The notes: generated by a model from the letters alone, not told the origin. 64,000 bases of DNA from Paeniroseomonas aquatica (GCF_030409335.1 NZ_JAUFPN010000153.1:62001-126000); one strand, 5' to 3'; counted from the first letter of the stretch, positions 28,535 to 37,735 are shown. Numbers and translations are program-made.

Positions 28535-29203
28535 ATGCCTGAGGTCATGTTCGCCGGCCCCGACGGCCGGCTTGAAGGCCGCTACCACCATTCGAAGCAG
28601 CCGAACGCCCCGGTCGCGCTCGTGCTGCACCCGCACCCGCTGCATGGCGGGACGATGAACAACCGGGTGACCTACGCCCTCTACCAGCGCTTCCAGTCCA
28701 TGGGCTTCTCGGTCCTGCGCTTCAATTTCCGTGGGGTCGGGCGTAGCCAGGGGCGTTATGACGGCGGGATCGGGGAAATCTCGGACGCGGCCTCCGCGCT
28801 CGACTTCCTGCAGGCGGTGAACCCTAACTCGCATAGCCTCTGGGTCGCCGGCTATTCCTTCGGCTCCTATGTCGGGATGCAGCTGCTGATGCGGCGGCCC
28901 GAGATGGGTGGCTTCGTGTCCATCAGCGCGCCCGCCAGCCACTACGACTTCGGCTTCCTCGCCCCATGCCCGTGCAACGGCCTGATTCTGCACGGTGCGG
29001 CGGATGAGCTGGTGCCGGAATCCTCGGTGAAGAAGCTGGTCGACAAGCTGAATACCCAGCGTGGCATCACCATCGACTACCGGGTGATGCAGGGCGCCGG
29101 CCACGTCTTCACCCCCGAGGAGACCGAGCGGGTGGTGGATATGGCCGAGGACCATGTGAACAGCCGGATGAACCGCAGCCGGATGGCTCTGGCCGCCGAT
29201 TGA
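28535..29203 (+). CDS. Alpha/beta hydrolase (CocE/YfhR-type, family with HPHPLHGG motif)
   Basis: The 222-residue serine hydrolase has the oxyanion-region motif VLHPHPLHGGTMNN, the nucleophile elbow GYSFGS (Ser108), the acid in HGAADELVP and the histidine in GAGHVF. This compact group is widespread in alphaproteobacteria with no defined substrate. The start at 28535 gives the family length, and a clear intrinsic terminator follows (29227-29257). It is divergent from iscR across about 410 bases and seems to be transcribed alone. Confidence 0.9.
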   Translation: MPEVMFAGPDGRLEGRYHHSKQPNAPVALVLHPHPLHGGTMNNRVTYALYQRFQSMGFSVLRFNFRGVGRSQGRYDGGIGEISDAASALDFLQAVNPNSHSLWVAGYSFGSYVGMQLLMRRPEMGGFVSISAPASHYDFGFLAPCPCNGLILHGAADELVPESSVKKLVDKLNTQRGITIDYRVMQGAGHVFTPEETERVVDMAEDHVNSRMNRSRMALAAD

Positions 29204-29226
29204 GTTCTACCAGGATTTGCGGGATC

Positions 29227-29257
29227 AAAGGCCGGCGGGGTGACCCGTCGGCCTTTT
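29227..29257 (+). terminator. Rho-independent terminator after the alpha/beta hydrolase
   Basis: AAGGCCGGCGGG pairs with CCCGTCGGCCTT (one G-T step) around a short loop, followed by TTTT. It sits 24 bases past the hydrolase stop and before the next gene, so it separates two transcripts. Confidence 0.8.
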
Positions 29258-29279
29258 CCATGTCTGGGGGAAACTGAGA

Positions 29280-30230
29280 ATGACCACCCGCCGCCTGTTG
29301 CTGACCACCCCCGCGCTGCTGCTGCCGGGCACCGCCCGGGCCGAATTCCCGGACAAGCCGCTGACGATGGTGGTCGCCTTCGCGGCGGGGGGCGGGACCG
29401 ACCTGGCCGCCCGCACCCTGGCCCGTTACATGGAAAAGGACCTGGGCCAGCCCGTGGTGGTGGTGAACCGGCCCGGGGCCGGCGGCGAGATTGGCTTCGC
29501 CGAGCTGGCACGCGCCAAGCCGGACGGGCTGACCATCGGCTTTATCAACACCCCGCATATCGTCACCCTGCCGATCGAACGGCGCACGCGCTTCCGGCTG
29601 GAGGACTTCAGCCCGATCGCCAATATCGTCGATGATCCCGGCGCCCTCTACGTCCTGACCGACAGCCCCTATCGCAGCCTCGCCGACCTCATCGCCGCAG
29701 CGAAGGCGGCACCGGAGACGATCAGCTACGGCACGACCGGCATCGGCTCGGACGATCACCTCGCGGTCATGGCCTTCGAGCGGCAGGCCGCAGTCAGGCT
29801 GCTGCATGTTCCCTATGGCGGCAGCGCCCAGGTGAAGCAGGCGCTGCTGGGCCGGACCATCGCGCTCGGCTCGATGAATGTGGCGGAAGGGGTCCAGGAA
29901 AGCCGGCAGGGGCTGATGCGGATGCTCGGCCAGATGGGCGAGCACCGGACCGAGGTGGCCGGCGACGTCCCGACCTTCCGCGAGGCCGGCTTCGACGTGG
30001 TCGAAGGCTCGATGCGCGGCATGGCGGCGCCGGCTGGCATGCCGCGTCCGGTGCTGGAGCGGCTCTCGCTCGCGGTGCGGCGGACCGTGGACAATCCGGA
30101 GTTCCAGGCCAATGCCGTGCAACAGATGCTGCCGCTGCGCTTCCTTGGCCCGGATGCCTATCTCGCGGAGCTGATGGCGCTGCGGGTGAGGTACCAGGCA
30201 CTCTGGGCCGAGCATCCCTGGCGGGAGTGA
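29280..30230 (+). CDS. Bug/TctC-family solute-binding protein, sister of the 32652 gene
   Basis: The 316-residue periplasmic receptor has a short signal peptide ending at GTARA, then FPDKPLTMVVAFAAGGGTD and GQPVVVVNRPGAGGEIGFAELARA. It closely matches the receptor at 32652 throughout and shares the unusual ending LW-x-HPWRE. The two look like duplicates. pxpA follows, overlapping through GTGA or starting at an ATG six bases on, so the bound ligand may be an oxoproline-like or other lactam acid; that is inference from position only. Confidence 0.93.
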   Translation: MTTRRLLLTTPALLLPGTARAEFPDKPLTMVVAFAAGGGTDLAARTLARYMEKDLGQPVVVVNRPGAGGEIGFAELARAKPDGLTIGFINTPHIVTLPIERRTRFRLEDFSPIANIVDDPGALYVLTDSPYRSLADLIAAAKAAPETISYGTTGIGSDDHLAVMAFERQAAVRLLHVPYGGSAQVKQALLGRTIALGSMNVAEGVQESRQGLMRMLGQMGEHRTEVAGDVPTFREAGFDVVEGSMRGMAAPAGMPRPVLERLSLAVRRTVDNPEFQANAVQQMLPLRFLGPDAYLAELMALRVRYQALWAEHPWRE

Positions 30231-30235
30231 GCGCG

Positions 30236-30955
30236 ATGGCCACGATCAACTGCGACATGGGCGAGGGCTTCGGCCTTTATCGCATCGGCGCCGACGCGGC
30301 GCTGATGCCGCTGATCGACGTCGCCAACGTCGCCTGCGGCTTCCATGCCGCCGACCCGGTGCAGATGCGCGCGACGGTGCGGCTGGCCCGCGCGCATGGG
30401 GTCGCGGTCGGCGCGCATCCCTCGCTGCCGGACCTGCAGGGCTTCGGCCGGCGGGAGATGGCGATGGGGCGGGAGGAGCTGGCGGCCTGCCTGATCTACC
30501 AGATCGGCGCGCTGTCGGGCTTCCTCGCGGCGGAGGGGATGACCCTGCATCACATCAAGCCGCATGGCGCGCTCTATGGCATGGCGGCACGGCTGGAGCA
30601 TGTCGCGGCGGCGATCTGCGACGCGGCGGACGTGTTCCGGGTGCCGATCTTCGGATTGCCCGGGACCCTGCACGAGACGCTGTACCCGGCCCGCGGCCAT
30701 CGCTACGTGGCCGAGTTCTATGCCGACCTCGACTACACCGATGCCGGCGGCCTCATCATCACCCGCGAGCATGCGCCGGTGGATCCGGCCGAGGCGGCCC
30801 GGCGCTGCCGCCGGGCGGTGCGGGACGGCCGCGGGACGTCGATCGGCGGCGTCGACATCCCGGTCGGGCGCGACAGCGTCTGCATCCATTCGGACACGCC
30901 GAATGCGGTCGCGGTTGCCGAGGCGGTGCGGGCGGCGGTGCGTCCCGGCGAATAG
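30236..30955 (+). CDS. pxpA: 5-oxoprolinase subunit A (LamB/YcsF family)
   Basis: The 239-residue protein starts ATINCDMGEGFGLYRIG and contains the metal-binding and catalytic motifs VACGFHAADP, VGAHPSLPDLQGFGRR and HHIKPHGALYG that define PxpA. PxpA works with PxpB and PxpC to open 5-oxoproline to glutamate using ATP. Neither partner is next to it, which is unusual. The ATG at 30236 has GGGAG eight bases before it; an in-frame GTG at 30227 overlapping the receptor stop is an alternative. It is transcribed with the TctC receptor. Confidence 0.92.
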   Translation: MATINCDMGEGFGLYRIGADAALMPLIDVANVACGFHAADPVQMRATVRLARAHGVAVGAHPSLPDLQGFGRREMAMGREELAACLIYQIGALSGFLAAEGMTLHHIKPHGALYGMAARLEHVAAAICDAADVFRVPIFGLPGTLHETLYPARGHRYVAEFYADLDYTDAGGLIITREHAPVDPAEAARRCRRAVRDGRGTSIGGVDIPVGRDSVCIHSDTPNAVAVAEAVRAAVRPGE

Positions 30956-30991
30956 GAGGGAAGTCGCCCAGGCTGGCCTTGCTGCGGCTGC

Positions 30992-32032
30992 CTATTGCCA
31001 AAGCCAGGACATCAGCATCCCGCCCTCGGTCCAGGGCCGGTTCAGTCCGCGTTCCATGCCGAGCACCTTGCCCGGCCCGCGGTCGAAGACCTCGCCGTAA
31101 TTGCCGACCTGCCGCACCACCTCGAAGGCCCAGCCGGCGGGAAGCCCCCAGCCGGTGCCGACGTTCTCGGTGAGGCCGAGGAAGCGGCGGATCTTCGGGT
31201 CGGTGGTCGTCGCGCGGATCTCGGCCACGTTGGCCTGGGTCAGCCCCATTTCCTCCGCCTGGATCAGCGCGAAGACCGCCCAGCGGGTCAGCGCCGCCCA
31301 TTCGGCGTCGCCGTTCCGGACCAACACGCCGTGCGGCTCCTTGAAGACTAACTCCGGCAGCAGCACGAGGTCCGCCGGGTTCGGCGCCGCGGCGCGGTTG
31401 CCGGAGAGGTTGATCATGTCGTTGCTGATGGCATCGCAGCGTCCGGCCTGGAAGGCGGCCTGGATGGTCGGCGGCGTGTCGAAGGGGATGGTGGTGATGC
31501 GGATGTTCTTCTGCCGCGCCCAGTCCGCCAGGTTGCGCTCGATCTCGCTGGCGAGCATCGCGCAGAAGGTGGCGCCGTCGAGCTGCGCCGCGCTGGTGAT
31601 GTTCAGCCGGCGATGCACCAGCACGCCCTGGCCGGTGAAGAAATGCGGCACGGTGATGGTCAGGCCGAGCTGGCTGTCGCGGGCCAGGGTCAGCGCCGTG
31701 GTGCGCGACAGCAGATCCACCTCGCCGGATTGCAGGGCGGTGAAGCGGGTCGCGGTGGTGGTCGGGATCAGGCGGGCCTTGCCGGCGTCGCCGAACATCG
31801 CGGCCGCCACTGCGCGGCAGATGTCCACGTCGAAGCCACGCCAGATGCCCTGGGCATCGGGCTGCGACATGCCGGCAAGGCCGGTGGATACGGCGCAGCG
31901 CACTTCGCCGTTGCGCTTCACCGCGTCGAAAGTGCTGCCGGCCTGAGCGGGGGCCGCAAGGCCCAGCAACACCGCTCCCACGATCGCCAGGGGGCTGGAT
32001 GTCCCTGCCCAACCTGCCAGGATATGCCGCAT
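30992..32032 (-). CDS. Periplasmic amino-acid-binding protein (AapJ/BztA-like ABC receptor)
   Basis: The 346-residue protein has a signal peptide cleaved after GLAAPAQA. The family-3 binding-protein core follows: STFDAVKRNGEVRCAVSTGLAG, GIWRGFDVDICRAVAAA and SGEVDLLSRTTALTLARD. It belongs to the general L-amino-acid receptor group. The ATG at 32032 (GGAGAA eight bases upstream) fits the signal peptide; ATGs at 32050 and 32116 are less likely. No permease or ATPase gene is present, so it must pair with a transporter encoded elsewhere. It converges on pxpA. Confidence 0.92.
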   Translation of the reverse strand: MRHILAGWAGTSSPLAIVGAVLLGLAAPAQAGSTFDAVKRNGEVRCAVSTGLAGMSQPDAQGIWRGFDVDICRAVAAAMFGDAGKARLIPTTTATRFTALQSGEVDLLSRTTALTLARDSQLGLTITVPHFFTGQGVLVHRRLNITSAAQLDGATFCAMLASEIERNLADWARQKNIRITTIPFDTPPTIQAAFQAGRCDAISNDMINLSGNRAAAPNPADLVLLPELVFKEPHGVLVRNGDAEWAALTRWAVFALIQAEEMGLTQANVAEIRATTTDPKIRRFLGLTENVGTGWGLPAGWAFEVVRQVGNYGEVFDRGPGKVLGMERGLNRPWTEGGMLMSWLWQ

Positions 32033-32108
32033 CACCCGTTCTCCGGTCATGCCGTGACCGTGACGAGCATGGCGCCGCGGCGGCCCGGCCGCCAAGGGGA
32101 GGATGCGC

Positions 32109-32555
32109 ATGACCATCCGGATTCGCGCGGTGGAACAGCCGGATCTGCCGCTTCTGCTCGCACTCTACCGGCATCTGAGCACCGAGGCGCCGCCGGAGCC
32201 GGAAGCGGCGGCGCGGAGCTGGCAGGCACTGCTGGCCAATCCAGCGATTACCATCTTCCTCGGGCAGCGCACCGGGGAGCCCATTTGCACCTGCACGCTG
32301 GTCATCACGCCCACCCTGACCCGGGCGGCGCGGCCCTTTGCCCTGATCGAGACTGTGGTGACCCATGTCGACCGCCAGGGGCATGGTCGGGCGGTGCTGC
32401 GCACCGCACTCGACGTCGCCTGGGCGGCGGATTGCTGAAAGGTGATGCTGCTCACCGGCCCGAAGCAGGATTCGACCATGCGCTTCTACGAGGGCGCCGG
32501 CTTCCGCCTTGGGGAAAAGACCGGCTTCGTCGCCTGCCCTGTAGGCCTCGCGTGA
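32109..32555 (+). pseudogene. GNAT acetyltransferase interrupted by an in-frame TGA
   Basis: From ATG 32109 (AGGGGAGG upstream) the frame encodes an acetyl-CoA-binding GNAT fold: IRIRAVEQPDLPLLLALY, ITIFLGQRTGEPICT and the pyrophosphate-loop region VDRQGHGRAVLRTAL. It meets TGA at 32436-32438 just after DC. The same frame then continues with KVMLLTGPKQDSTMRFYEGAGF and ends at 32555. This is exactly the normal GNAT C-terminus, where a tyrosine or tryptophan is expected at the stop. A single base change (such as TGG to TGA) explains it. The truncated product lacks the last strand and helix and is probably inactive. Confidence 0.85.
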
Positions 32556-32651
32556 CGCGGCGCCCGCGCTGCCGTTGCAATAGCCGAGCCGTCATGGTCC
32601 GATCCCGTCCAAGGAGCCGCACAGAGAAGCGGATACCGGGAGGATCGTCCG

Positions 32652-33608
32652 ATGGACCGACGCACCCTGCTTGCCGGGCTGGTGGGTTTCCCGCTTGCCA
32701 CCCCCGCGCTCGCCCAGAGCTTTCCCGACCGGCCGCTCAGCATGGTGCTGGCCTTCCCGGCCGGGGGCGGCACCGACGTGGCAGCGCGGCCCCTGGCCCG
32801 GATCATGGAGAAGTACCTCGGCCAGCCCGTGGTGGTGACCAATCGCCCCGGCGCCTCGGGCGAGATCGGCTTCACCGAACTCGCCCGTGCCAGGCCGGAC
32901 GGCTATACGATCGGCTTCATCAACACGCCCACCATCGTCACCATCCCGATCGAGCGCCCCGCGACTCGCTTCCGGCTGGATGACTTCGCCCCGGTGCTGA
33001 ACATCGTGGACGACCCCGGCGCCATCTGGGTGCTGCCCGACAGCCCGATCCGCACGGTCGCCGACCTTGTGGCGGAAGCGAAGCGGCGCCCCGGCCAAGT
33101 CAGCTACGGCACCTCCGGCATTGGCTCGGACGACCACCTGGCGGTACTGGCGCTCGAGCGGGCGACCGGGACGAAGTTCCTGCACATCCCCTTCGCCGGA
33201 GGGGCCCCGGTGCGCACCGCCACCCTGTCGAAGCAGATCGACTTGGCGGTGACGAACATCGGCGAGGCAATCGGCGACTTTCGTCAGGGAATGTTCCGGC
33301 CGATCGGCCAGATGGGTCCCACCCGCTGGCCGGTGATGGCGGATGTCCCGACCTTTCGGGAGCAGGGCTTCGATGTGGTCGAGGGCTCGATGCGAGGCCT
33401 GGCGGCACCGGCCGGTCTGCCGCGCCCGGTGCTGGACCGGATCGTGGACGCCGCCCGCAAAGCGGTGGCGGATCCCGAGTGGCAGGCGGTTGCAACGCAG
33501 CTCGCCTTGCCGCTCCGCATCCTCGGCCCGGATGAGTACCGCGCCGAGCTGGTGACCATGAAAACCCATTACGAACAGCTCTGGGCCGTCCATCCCTGGC
33601 GGGAATAG
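32652..33608 (+). CDS. Bug/TctC-family solute-binding protein, sister of the 29280 gene
   Basis: The 318-residue receptor begins MDRRTLLAGLVGFPLATPALAQ (signal peptide), then FPDRPLSMVLAFPAGGGTD. It shares with the 29280 product the segments IGFINTP, GTSGIGSDDHLAV, DVPTFRE and the terminal HPWRE. The two genes lie 3.4 kb apart in the same orientation and flank pxpA, an amino-acid receptor and the broken GNAT gene. A strong hairpin follows at 33618-33648. The ligand is unknown. Confidence 0.93.
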   Translation: MDRRTLLAGLVGFPLATPALAQSFPDRPLSMVLAFPAGGGTDVAARPLARIMEKYLGQPVVVTNRPGASGEIGFTELARARPDGYTIGFINTPTIVTIPIERPATRFRLDDFAPVLNIVDDPGAIWVLPDSPIRTVADLVAEAKRRPGQVSYGTSGIGSDDHLAVLALERATGTKFLHIPFAGGAPVRTATLSKQIDLAVTNIGEAIGDFRQGMFRPIGQMGPTRWPVMADVPTFREQGFDVVEGSMRGLAAPAGLPRPVLDRIVDAARKAVADPEWQAVATQLALPLRILGPDEYRAELVTMKTHYEQLWAVHPWRE

Positions 33609-33617
33609 TCAAGGCGG

Positions 33618-33648
33618 CTTCCCAGGATGCCGCCAACGTCCTGGGAAG
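33618..33648. terminator. Bidirectional hairpin terminator between converging genes
   Basis: CTTCCCAGGA and TCCTGGGAAG form a perfect ten-pair stem with an 11-base loop, ten bases past the TctC stop and eight before the stop of the converging YqaA-like gene. No long T tract is present, but position and symmetry fit a shared terminator. Confidence 0.65.
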
Positions 33649-33655
33649 GGCCAGG

Positions 33656-34234
33656 CTACAGGAACTTCAACGCGACGAAGCCCAGCACGATGGCGGCGGC
33701 GGCGCCGGTGGTGACCAACGTCAGGCGGCGCTCGATGAAGTCGCGGATCGGCGGCCCGAACCGCCGCAGCAGGAAGGCGAGCAGGAAGAAGCGCGCGCCG
33801 CGGGTGACGATGCTGGCGACGAGGAAGACGACGAAGCTGAAATGCGCCGCGCCCGAGGCGATGGTGACGATCTTGTAGGGGATCGGCGTAAGCCCCTTGA
33901 TGAGGATCACCAGCGCGCCCCACTGGTCGTACCAGCCCTGGAAGCGGATCATCGCATCGGCATAGCCGTAGGCCGCCAGCACCGGCGCCGCCAGCGCGTC
34001 GAACAGGAAATAGCCGATGATGTAGCCGAGTATGCCGCCGAGCACCGAGGCCACGGTGCAGATCCCGGCATAGCGATAGGCCATCTCCGGCCGGGCGACG
34101 CACATCGGGATGAGCATGGCGTCGGGCGGGATGGGGAAGAAGCTGCTCTCGGCGAAGCTGACGCCGGCGAGATAGGCCGGGGCCCGGCGATGGGCCGCCA
34201 GCGCCAAGACGCGGTCATAGAGTGCACGCAGCAT
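33656..34234 (-). CDS. YqaA-family (DedA/SNARE-associated) membrane protein
   Basis: The 192-residue inner-membrane protein has FAESSFFPIPPDAMLIPM near its N-terminus, the acidic-proline re-entrant motif of the DedA superfamily, and a second re-entrant GLTPIPYKIVTIASG. About five membrane segments are visible. DedA proteins help flip polyprenyl-phosphate or phospholipid carriers and maintain membrane potential. The YqaA branch has no assigned substrate. The ATG at 34234 follows AGGGGACC. It appears to be a single gene. Confidence 0.92.
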   Translation of the reverse strand: MLRALYDRVLALAAHRRAPAYLAGVSFAESSFFPIPPDAMLIPMCVARPEMAYRYAGICTVASVLGGILGYIIGYFLFDALAAPVLAAYGYADAMIRFQGWYDQWGALVILIKGLTPIPYKIVTIASGAAHFSFVVFLVASIVTRGARFFLLAFLLRRFGPPIRDFIERRLTLVTTGAAAAIVLGFVALKFL

Positions 34235-34413
34235 CAATGGTCCCCTGGGAGCAACGCAGGGGCCTTCGCACGCCCTCGCCTCAGGCGCAATTCACGGGAC
34301 CATGGCCACGCACCACAAGCATGTGGGCGACAGGTTGCCATGCGCCTCGCGCGGTTGTCGGCAGGTGCCCTGCGATGCTCTCATGTCAGCGGATTGTGAG
34401 GAGATGACCCGCC

Positions 34414-35658
34414 ATGGCTGGACCAATCGCGCCCGGCGTCAAGGTCGGAGTCGGGCTGCTGCTGGCCTGTGGCGTGATCACCGCTGCCCTGGCCATGGGC
34501 CTGCGCCAGAGCCTCGGGCTGTTCCTGGCGCCGATGACCCAGGCGCAGGGCTGGAGCGCCAGCGGTTTCGCCTTCGCCATTGCCCTGCAGGTGCTGGTCA
34601 ACGGGCTGACCCAGCCGCTTTGGGGCCAGATGGCGGACCGCATCGGCGGGCGCACCGTCATCATGATCGGCGCCAGCCTGCAGGTGGTGGCGCTGGTCGG
34701 CATGGCCTTCTCGGACAGCCTGTTCTGGTTCACCTTCTTCGCCGGGGTGGTCATGGGCTGCGCGGTCTCGGCCGCCGGGATGCCGGTGGTGATGGCCAGC
34801 CTGACCCGGCTGCTGCCGGAGCGGCTGCGGGGACGGGCGACCGGGCTCGGGACCGCCGGTTCCTCCTTCGGGCAGTTCCTGGTGGTTCCGCTGGTCGCCT
34901 TCGGCATCTCGGGCGCCGGCTGGCAGGTGGCGATGCTGGTCATCGCGGGCGTCTCCCTGCTGATGATCCCGCTGGCACTGCCGTTGAACGACCAGGCGGC
35001 GAAGCCCGTGGCAGGTGCCCCGGCCGAGGAGAAGGCGGGCGTGGCGCTGCGCCGGGCCCTTGGCGACCCGACCTTCTGGTTCCTGTCCTTCGGCTTCTTC
35101 GTCTGCGGCATGCATGTCAGCTTCATGGCGGTCCACCTGCCGGGCTTCGTCGCCAGCTGCCACCTGCCGCTCGGCGTGGGCGCGGCCGCCATCAGCCTGA
35201 TCGGGCTGTTCAACGTGGTGGGGTCGCTGACCGCCGGGGAGCTGTCCAGCCGATGGAAGCGGCGGGAGCTGCTGGTCATCATCTATGCCGCGCGCGGGGT
35301 GCTGATGGGCGGGTTCCTGATGGTGGACAAGACCACCACCTCGGTCCTGGTCTTCTCCGCGATCATGGGGCTGCTCTGGCTGTCCACGGTGCCGCCGACG
35401 GTCGCGCTCTGCGCCCGCAATTTCGGCACCCGCTGGCTGGCGACGATCTTCGGGCTGGTCTTCCTCGGCCACCAGATCGGCGGCTTCACCGGCGCCTGGC
35501 TGGGCGGCGTGATCTTCGACCGGACCGGCAGCTACGACCAGATGTGGCTGGTCTCGGTGATCGCCGCCTTCGGTGGGGCCTTCTTCTCCTCGCTCTGCCG
35601 GGACGGGCCGGCGGCGCAGGCGCCGGCGCGGCCGATCGGGCGGGTGGCCGAGGCCTGA
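34414..35658 (+). CDS. Major facilitator superfamily transporter (monocarboxylate/OFA-like)
   Basis: The 414-residue protein has twelve predicted membrane helices with the cytosolic loop motif GQMADRIGGRTV between helices 2 and 3 and PERLRGRATGLGTAGSSFGQ in helix 4-5. This places it with MFS carriers for monocarboxylates such as the oxalate:formate group. A charged central loop lies at about residues 190-215. The start follows GAGGAG. It is divergent from the yqaA-like gene and converges on the TonB receptor with only ten bases between stops. The substrate is unknown. Confidence 0.92.
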   Translation: MAGPIAPGVKVGVGLLLACGVITAALAMGLRQSLGLFLAPMTQAQGWSASGFAFAIALQVLVNGLTQPLWGQMADRIGGRTVIMIGASLQVVALVGMAFSDSLFWFTFFAGVVMGCAVSAAGMPVVMASLTRLLPERLRGRATGLGTAGSSFGQFLVVPLVAFGISGAGWQVAMLVIAGVSLLMIPLALPLNDQAAKPVAGAPAEEKAGVALRRALGDPTFWFLSFGFFVCGMHVSFMAVHLPGFVASCHLPLGVGAAAISLIGLFNVVGSLTAGELSSRWKRRELLVIIYAARGVLMGGFLMVDKTTTSVLVFSAIMGLLWLSTVPPTVALCARNFGTRWLATIFGLVFLGHQIGGFTGAWLGGVIFDRTGSYDQMWLVSVIAAFGGAFFSSLCRDGPAAQAPARPIGRVAEA

Positions 35659-35668
35659 CGCCGGTCTG

Positions 35669-37723
35669 CTACAGGCTGGCGGCGACGGTGAAGCGCAGGG
35701 CCAGGGGCTCCGCCGGGTGGAAGTGGCGATCCTCCACGCCGCCGCCCGGTTCCCCCGGCAGGCGGGAGGCATAGAAGTAGTCGATCTGGCTCGCCTTGCT
35801 GTCGAACAGGTTGAAGGCGTCGAGTTGCATCCGCAACCCATTCTCGAAGCGATAGCCGAGGCGGGCATTGACCAGGGCGGTGGCGCGGGACTGCTGGCTG
35901 TTGTCCTCGGTCAGCGGCCGGGCACCGAAGTAGCGCAGCCGGGTGGTGCCGAACCAGCCGATGCCCTCGTCCACCGTCATCCCGGCCGCCAGCACGAGGT
36001 TGGGGGCGCCCGGGATGTAGCGGCCGGCCGGGTCGTCCTCGGTAAAGCGCGCCCGGGTCGCCGCGACGTCGAGATCGAAAGCCAGCCAGGGCCTCGCCTG
36101 ATAGCGGTTGGTCCATTCCAGGCCGATGCGGCGGCTGGCGCGGCTTGGCTCGGTGGTGCCGGCATCGCCGAGGAACAGGATCTCGGAGCCAAGGGTCAGG
36201 ACGAAGGCCGCGAGGCGGGATTCGAGCCCCGGCACCACCCGCGTGGCGAGGCCGATTTCCGCCCCCCTGGCCCGCACCAAAAGGGGCACCCGGGACAGCG
36301 GCGTCAGCCGATCCGTGGGATCGACCCGGATGGTGGCGCCGCGCAGGTCGTTGCTGTGGAAGCCGCTGCCGGCATTGACGAAGAATTCGGTGGCGGACCA
36401 GGGTCCGAGCACCAGGCCGGCCTTGGGGCTGGCGATCCACTCGCCCGCGGCGCCGGAGTTCAGGGCGGTGTCGCTGCGCACCCGGCCGCCGACCCAGTCG
36501 GTCCGCAGCCCGCCGGTCAGTCGCAGCCGATCCGCCAATTGCCAAGTGGTATCGGTGAAGACGCCGAGGCTGTCCTGCTGCACGGCGTCGCTCCGCACGG
36601 TGGCGAGCGGCGTGCGCGCCACGGTGCGGACCAGGGCGAGGCGGCTGTCGTCGTGCCGGAGCTGCAGGCCGACGCGGGTGACCGCCGCGCGTCCGGCCAG
36701 CGTCCAGGGGACAGTGTGGGACAGCTCGCCGCCGAGGATCCAGCGGCGGTCACGTTGGTTGAACTGGTCGCCATTCTCCGGGTCATCGAGGAAGTAGGTG
36801 AAGTTGCTGCCGAGGTCGAGGGTCGAGCGGATGGCATAGGCGCCGACCCGCGTCGTGCCGTGCTCGCCGCTGCGCGCCCAGCGGCCGGAGAGGCTGTAGC
36901 GCTCCGCCCGGCCGCCATCGGTCGGGTCCAGGGTGCCGAAGCGGTCGACCAGCCCTGCCGAGACGGCCCGGGCGGGGAGCTGGTCCGTCGCGTGCCAGCG
37001 GTTGGCATAGCCCATGGCGGTGAGGGAGAAGCCGTCGTCGGCAGTGCCCTCGGTGTAGCGCAGCATCCCGGTCAGGCGCCGCAGCTGGTCGGGGCGGCGC
37101 CAGGGGCCGTCGTAGGTCGCCACCTCGCCCGCAGCCAGCAGCACCCCGTTGCCGAGCGGCCGGGAGCCGGCGACGACGCCGCGCCAATAGCCGAAGCTGC
37201 CGGCCGTCGCCTGCAGCAGCGGGCGGTCGAGCTGGTTGGCCAGCTCCAGCCGCAGCGAGCCGGCGGTGGCGAAATCGCCGTCATCGGCGAAGTAGGGGCC
37301 CTTGCGGACCTGCAGGCCGCCCAGCAGCTCGGGGATCAGGAAGTTCAGGTCGGCATAGCCCTGGCCATGGGCATGGGTGCGCATGTTGACCGGCATGCCG
37401 TCGACGCTGATGGCGATGTCGGTGCCATGGTCCAGGTTGAAGCCGCGCAGGAAATACTGGTTCGCCTTCCCCTCGCCGCTGTGCTGGGTGACGATCAGGC
37501 CGGGGGCGGCTTCCAGCGCCTCCCCGATGCGGCCCAGCGGGCGGGCGGCGATGTCGCCCGCGTTGACCCGCACCTCGCTGGCCGTGGCGGACGGCACTAC
37601 CGGGGCGGTGACGACCAGGGCCGGCAGGCTGCCCTCCTGCGTCTGGGCCACGGCGAGGCCGGAGGCCGCCGCCATCACCCCGGCCGCCAATACGCCTGCA
37701 CCGATCCAGGGCCGTCCCGCCAC
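35669..37723 (-). CDS. TonB-dependent outer-membrane receptor, probably for nickel
   Basis: The 684-residue protein has a signal peptide ending near GLAVAQ, a plug domain (about 40-160) with VTQHSGEGKANQYFLRGFNLDHG, and a 22-strand barrel to the C-terminal RFTVAASL. The plug motif HGQGYADLNFLIPE with His residues is characteristic of receptors linked to nickel or cobalt uptake. It starts from a GTG at 37723 behind GAGGATT. It is divergent from nikR across 97 bases that hold an inverted repeat, so nickel-repressed expression is likely. No nik ABC or NiCoT permease is adjacent. Confidence 0.92.
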   Translation of the reverse strand: MAGRPWIGAGVLAAGVMAAASGLAVAQTQEGSLPALVVTAPVVPSATASEVRVNAGDIAARPLGRIGEALEAAPGLIVTQHSGEGKANQYFLRGFNLDHGTDIAISVDGMPVNMRTHAHGQGYADLNFLIPELLGGLQVRKGPYFADDGDFATAGSLRLELANQLDRPLLQATAGSFGYWRGVVAGSRPLGNGVLLAAGEVATYDGPWRRPDQLRRLTGMLRYTEGTADDGFSLTAMGYANRWHATDQLPARAVSAGLVDRFGTLDPTDGGRAERYSLSGRWARSGEHGTTRVGAYAIRSTLDLGSNFTYFLDDPENGDQFNQRDRRWILGGELSHTVPWTLAGRAAVTRVGLQLRHDDSRLALVRTVARTPLATVRSDAVQQDSLGVFTDTTWQLADRLRLTGGLRTDWVGGRVRSDTALNSGAAGEWIASPKAGLVLGPWSATEFFVNAGSGFHSNDLRGATIRVDPTDRLTPLSRVPLLVRARGAEIGLATRVVPGLESRLAAFVLTLGSEILFLGDAGTTEPSRASRRIGLEWTNRYQARPWLAFDLDVAATRARFTEDDPAGRYIPGAPNLVLAAGMTVDEGIGWFGTTRLRYFGARPLTEDNSQQSRATALVNARLGYRFENGLRMQLDAFNLFDSKASQIDYFYASRLPGEPGGGVEDRHFHPAEPLALRFTVAASL

Positions 37724-37735
37724 GTCGAATCCTCA

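Noticed and set aside
28348-28542. 64-codon frame ending on the alpha/beta hydrolase start
   Set aside because: TTG start without a ribosome site and no family resemblance. It is noted in the gap entry only.
32436-32438. Selenocysteine codon in the GNAT gene
   Set aside because: No selenium-insertion hairpin was noticed after the TGA, and GNAT enzymes have no known selenocysteine. A nonsense mutation is simpler.
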